Below, in pieces: positions 5,971 through 7,494 of a stretch of 7,494 nucleotides of DNA. The DNA is from Desulfobacteraceae bacterium (GTDB lineage: Bacteria; Desulfobacterota; DSM-4660; Desulfatiglandales; HGW-15). Made by a program: the position numbers and the translations under genes. How positions within the stretch are numbered: the first letter of the stretch is position 1; the number at the start of each line of letters is the position of its first letter. The stretch spans positions 1-7,494 of the forward strand of contig RPPU01000217.1 of assembly GCA_003819975.1 (NCBI GenBank). The letters run 5' to 3'. The notes below the pieces were generated by a model that saw only the letters and a list, made by a program, of their open reading frames with translations, ran no database searches and had not been told where the DNA came from.

Positions 5971-6011
5971 ATGTTTTTTTGATCCCTGTTTTTTAGGGAT
6001 CAAAAAAACAT
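5971..6011. other. Perfect 17-bp inverted repeat abutting the regulator stop codon
   Basis: ATGTTTTTTTGATCCCT (5971-5987) and its exact reverse complement (5995-6011) flank a seven-base loop. The right arm touches the TAG stop (6012-6014) of the GntR-type gene. On both strands the T-run precedes the GC-containing part of the stem and an A-run follows it, so this is not a standard intrinsic terminator, though the stable hairpin may still end or protect the regulator transcript. Confidence 0.75.
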
Positions 6012-6716
6012 CTAGAAACCTGAATCTTGTTTTTCTTCGAGCCCTCTTTGCAGACCGGCCAGGACATGTTGCTTGACATTGCGAATATGCCCGGTCAAGG
6101 TCTCCTGAGCCAGCTTCAGATCGCGGGCCGTTACCGCATCATAAATCGCTTGATGCTCCGAGCCAACTGTACGCATCAGAGTGAAAAAAAGGATATCACC
6201 CCGATATTTTAAGTACAAAAGATCGAAAAGATGGCGCAAGATTTGATGATGAGTCTGACAACCGGAAAGAGAGGCCAAGGCCAGATGAAATTCCATATCT
6301 GTCAACAGCCTCTTATTGAGGTACTTTTCCTGTAAAGCGGCATTATGAGCCTCCAGGGAAGTCTGAAAACGCTGTAATCCCTGTTCATCAGCGGATTGCA
6401 GAGCTTTCGGAAGCAAAGCCGGCTCCAGCAACTCGCGCAGATTATAAATCTCTTCCACTTCCTTCAGGCTAATGGGTTCCGTGTAATAACCGCGATTGGG
6501 TTCACGGCGCACTAAACCCTGAAATTCCAGCCATTTAAGGGCTTGAATCACCGGTGTAGGGCTCATGCTTAAACGCTCGGCCAGATCACGGTAGGCGATC
6601 TTTTGGCCCGGCATAATTTCATTATAAAACAACATCTGCCGGATGCCTTTATAAGCACGCTCAGTATGATCCGCTTTTGATACTTTCCCTTTTTTCTTTC
6701 CTGTCTTTCCTGTCAT
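6012..6716 (-). CDS. GntR-family transcriptional regulator, FCD (FadR-like) subgroup
   Basis: This 234-residue cytoplasmic DNA-binding protein has two domains. A lysine-rich tail is followed by a winged helix-turn-helix at about residues 19-80, with the family pattern MPGQKIAYRDLAERLSMSPTPVIQALKWLEFQGLVRR around 35-71. The FCD effector domain runs from about residue 85 to the end. Its likely metal ligands are all present: D140 and H144 (DMEFH), H188 (SEHQAIYDAV) and H210 (LTGHI). FCD regulators usually sense small carboxylic acids. It is transcribed toward the oxidoreductase genes and divergently from the saccharopine-type gene, so either set, or its own gene, could be its target. The start ATG at 6716 gives the standard length; only a weak purine-rich site precedes it. 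A perfect 17-bp inverted repeat follows directly after the stop. Confidence 0.92.
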   Translation of the reverse strand: MTGKTGKKKGKVSKADHTERAYKGIRQMLFYNEIMPGQKIAYRDLAERLSMSPTPVIQALKWLEFQGLVRREPNRGYYTEPISLKEVEEIYNLRELLEPALLPKALQSADEQGLQRFQTSLEAHNAALQEKYLNKRLLTDMEFHLALASLSGCQTHHQILRHLFDLLYLKYRGDILFFTLMRTVGSEHQAIYDAVTARDLKLAQETLTGHIRNVKQHVLAGLQRGLEEKQDSGF

Positions 6717-6795
6717 TGTGAGCTCTTAGCTTTCTTTGTCAGGCAACTGCCCAATATAATTATCCATTTATGAAAACCAGGGATAATCAAATTAC

Positions 6796-6822
6796 TTGAC
6801 AATAATAAATAATAAATATAAT
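6796..6822 (+). promoter_or_regulatory. Sigma-70-type promoter candidate for the saccharopine-type gene
   Basis: TTGACA (6796-6801) and TATAAT (6817-6822) both match the consensus perfectly, but the spacer is 15 bases, two shorter than ideal. The A+T-rich surroundings raise the chance of a fortuitous -10. Transcription from here would give a leader of roughly 220 bases before the start codon at 7052. Confidence 0.5.
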
Positions 6823-7002
6823 TTCAAATAAAATCAAATATAAAATTTTGTTATCTTTAATTTATAATTATATCTGATTTATTTTTAATTTTAAAGGAAT
6901 TTTTGCCTGGTTTTTGCATCTCAATAGATCTAAGAAGGGAAAACGCACCCGGCTGAATTCTAATATATTAAAAAATCTGTGGCGCAATCAACGCTCTAAA
7001 AC

Positions 7003-7031
7003 AGCAGGATGACCTTCCGCAATATCCTGCT
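7003..7031 (+). promoter_or_regulatory. Leader hairpin just before the ribosome binding site
   Basis: AGCAGGAT (7003-7010) pairs perfectly with ATCCTGCT (7024-7031) around a 13-base loop. It ends seven bases before the AAGGAGG. It has no T-tract, so it is not a terminator. It might affect translation initiation or mRNA stability. Confidence 0.5.
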
Positions 7032-7037
7032 TATATA

Positions 7038-7044
7038 AAGGAGG
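7038..7044 (+). promoter_or_regulatory. Strong ribosome binding site AAGGAGG
   Basis: AAGGAGG lies seven bases before the ATG at 7052. It decides the start, because the nearer ATG at 7047 reads ATG AAA TGA and stops at once. Confidence 0.85.
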
Positions 7045-7051
7045 TTATGAA

Positions 7052-7494
7052 ATGAACCATTTAATCGGGATTCGACGTGAAGACAAAAGCAAATGGGAAC
7101 GTCGCGTACCCCTGACCCCCCAAAAAATCCGGGAATTGCGGCAGAAACATGCCATTGAATTCCATGTGCAGCCCTCTCCTATCCGGATTTTTCAAGAACC
7201 TGAATTTGAACAATCCGGCGCCAAGGTCCAAGAAGATCTTTCCAAGGCTTCCGTGATTTTCGGCGTCAAAGAAATTCCGGCCAAATACTTTGAACCGGGC
7301 AAGACCTATATCTTTTTCGCCCATGTGATTAAGGGTCAGGCTTATAATATGGCCATGCTTAAACGGATGATGGAACTTAAATGCAATCTGATCGATTATG
7401 AAAAAATAACCGATGAAAAAGGACGTCGTCTGATTTTTTTCGGCTGGCATGCCGGCGTGGTGGCCATGATTGACAGCTTGTGGACTTTGGGTCG
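7052..7494 (+). CDS. Saccharopine-forming (LOR/SDH-type) lysine-ketoglutarate reductase-like protein, N-terminal part
   Basis: The frame starting at 7052 is open to the right edge (147 complete codons), so the gene is cut by the window. The protein begins MNHLIGIRREDKSKWERRV and continues with VPLTPQKI, then QPSPIRIFQEPEFEQSGA, VIFGVKEIP, AHVIKGQAYNM, LIDYEKITDEKGRR and HAGVVAMIDSLWTLG. This is the pattern of the AlaDh/PNT N-terminal domain as found in lysine-2-oxoglutarate reductase (saccharopine-forming) and LOR/SDH enzymes. IGIRRE, VPLTP, QPSP, GVKE, IKGQ and DYE are typical landmarks. Full-length relatives run to about 400 residues or more, so roughly a third is seen, and the NAD(P)-binding half is missing. 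The likely role is lysine or related amino-acid metabolism in the cytoplasm. It is transcribed divergently from the GntR-type regulator, a possible controller. Alanine dehydrogenase is less likely because of the QPSPIRIF and IKGQ signatures. Confidence 0.85.
   Translation, partial: MNHLIGIRREDKSKWERRVPLTPQKIRELRQKHAIEFHVQPSPIRIFQEPEFEQSGAKVQEDLSKASVIFGVKEIPAKYFEPGKTYIFFAHVIKGQAYNMAMLKRMMELKCNLIDYEKITDEKGRRLIFFGWHAGVVAMIDSLWTLG

Larger units (their letters stand above)
6717..7051. other. Divergent intergenic region, strongly A+T-rich
   Basis: This stretch of 335 bases separates the GntR-type gene (leftward) from the saccharopine-type gene (rightward). The middle part (about 6780-6900) is almost all A and T, with repeated AATAAATAATAAATA-like runs. 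It contains a plus-strand promoter-like pair, a perfect palindrome TAATATATTA (6961-6970), a hairpin near the right end and a strong ribosome binding site. I found no convincing small gene or tRNA in it, and no recognisable riboswitch. Confidence 0.7.

Noticed and set aside
5952..5980. Plus-strand terminator formed by the TTCCGGC/GCCGGAA hairpin and the following T7
   Set aside because: The T-run begins six bases after the stem and no plus-strand gene ends here.
5971..6011. Bidirectional intrinsic terminator
   Set aside because: The T-run lies before the GC part of the stem and an A-run after it on both strands, the reverse of what a terminator needs.
6830..7051. Lysine riboswitch in the leader of the saccharopine-type gene
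   Set aside because: I could not find the conserved core elements of the lysine riboswitch in the leader.
7061..7450. Minus-strand open frame of 129 codons at the right edge
   Set aside because: It is antisense to the plus-strand LOR/SDH-type frame, which has a strong ribosome binding site and many family motifs.

Overview
The window suggests an anaerobic bacterium of moderate G+C content. It has ferredoxin-linked 2-oxoacid metabolism, iron-sulfur flavoprotein chemistry, and A+T-rich or repeat-filled spacers between genes. I cannot assign a phylum from the sequence alone; an uncultivated anaerobic lineage is a reasonable guess, not a result.

Layout: nearly everything lies on the minus strand and reads right to left. 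A GntR/FCD-type regulator (6012-6716) comes first. Next is a spacer of about 180 bases full of inverted repeats. It is followed by a tightly packed three-gene set for a 2-oxoacid:ferredoxin oxidoreductase: alpha (4686-5831), beta (3925-4686) and gamma (3375-3932), with translational-coupling overlaps. After a 226-base repeat-bearing spacer comes a GltD/NfnB-like FAD/NAD(P) iron-sulfur oxidoreductase (1751-3148). A 295-base repeat-bearing spacer separates it from a two-cluster ferredoxin (1159-1455). After another repeat-bearing spacer comes an EamA/DMT-family membrane transporter (82-972, probably starting at 951). On the plus strand, divergent from the regulator, a promoter-like sequence, a leader of about 200 bases and a strong ribosome binding site precede the start of a saccharopine-forming (LOR/SDH-type, AlaDh/PNT N-terminal fold) enzyme gene, which runs off the right edge (7052-7494).

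How they may work together: the alpha, beta and gamma subunits would oxidise a 2-oxoacid to an acyl-CoA with TPP and CoA. The ferredoxin would carry the electrons, and the flavoprotein would exchange them with NAD(P). This would amount to an NAD(P)-linked 2-oxoacid oxidoreductase. The actual 2-oxoacid is not visible in the sequence. A link to lysine breakdown via the neighbouring saccharopine-type gene is possible but speculative.

The most unusual feature is in the spacers. The gamma-subunit, flavoprotein and ferredoxin genes, three in succession, each end inside an array of degenerate 7- or 8-base tandem units in strict phase. Each array reaches into or supplies the stop codon. One array has a partner in the opposite orientation in the same spacer. 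A second structural oddity is the leader of the alpha-subunit gene, which has nested, mutually exclusive hairpins next to a perfect 17-bp inverted repeat touching the regulator's stop codon.
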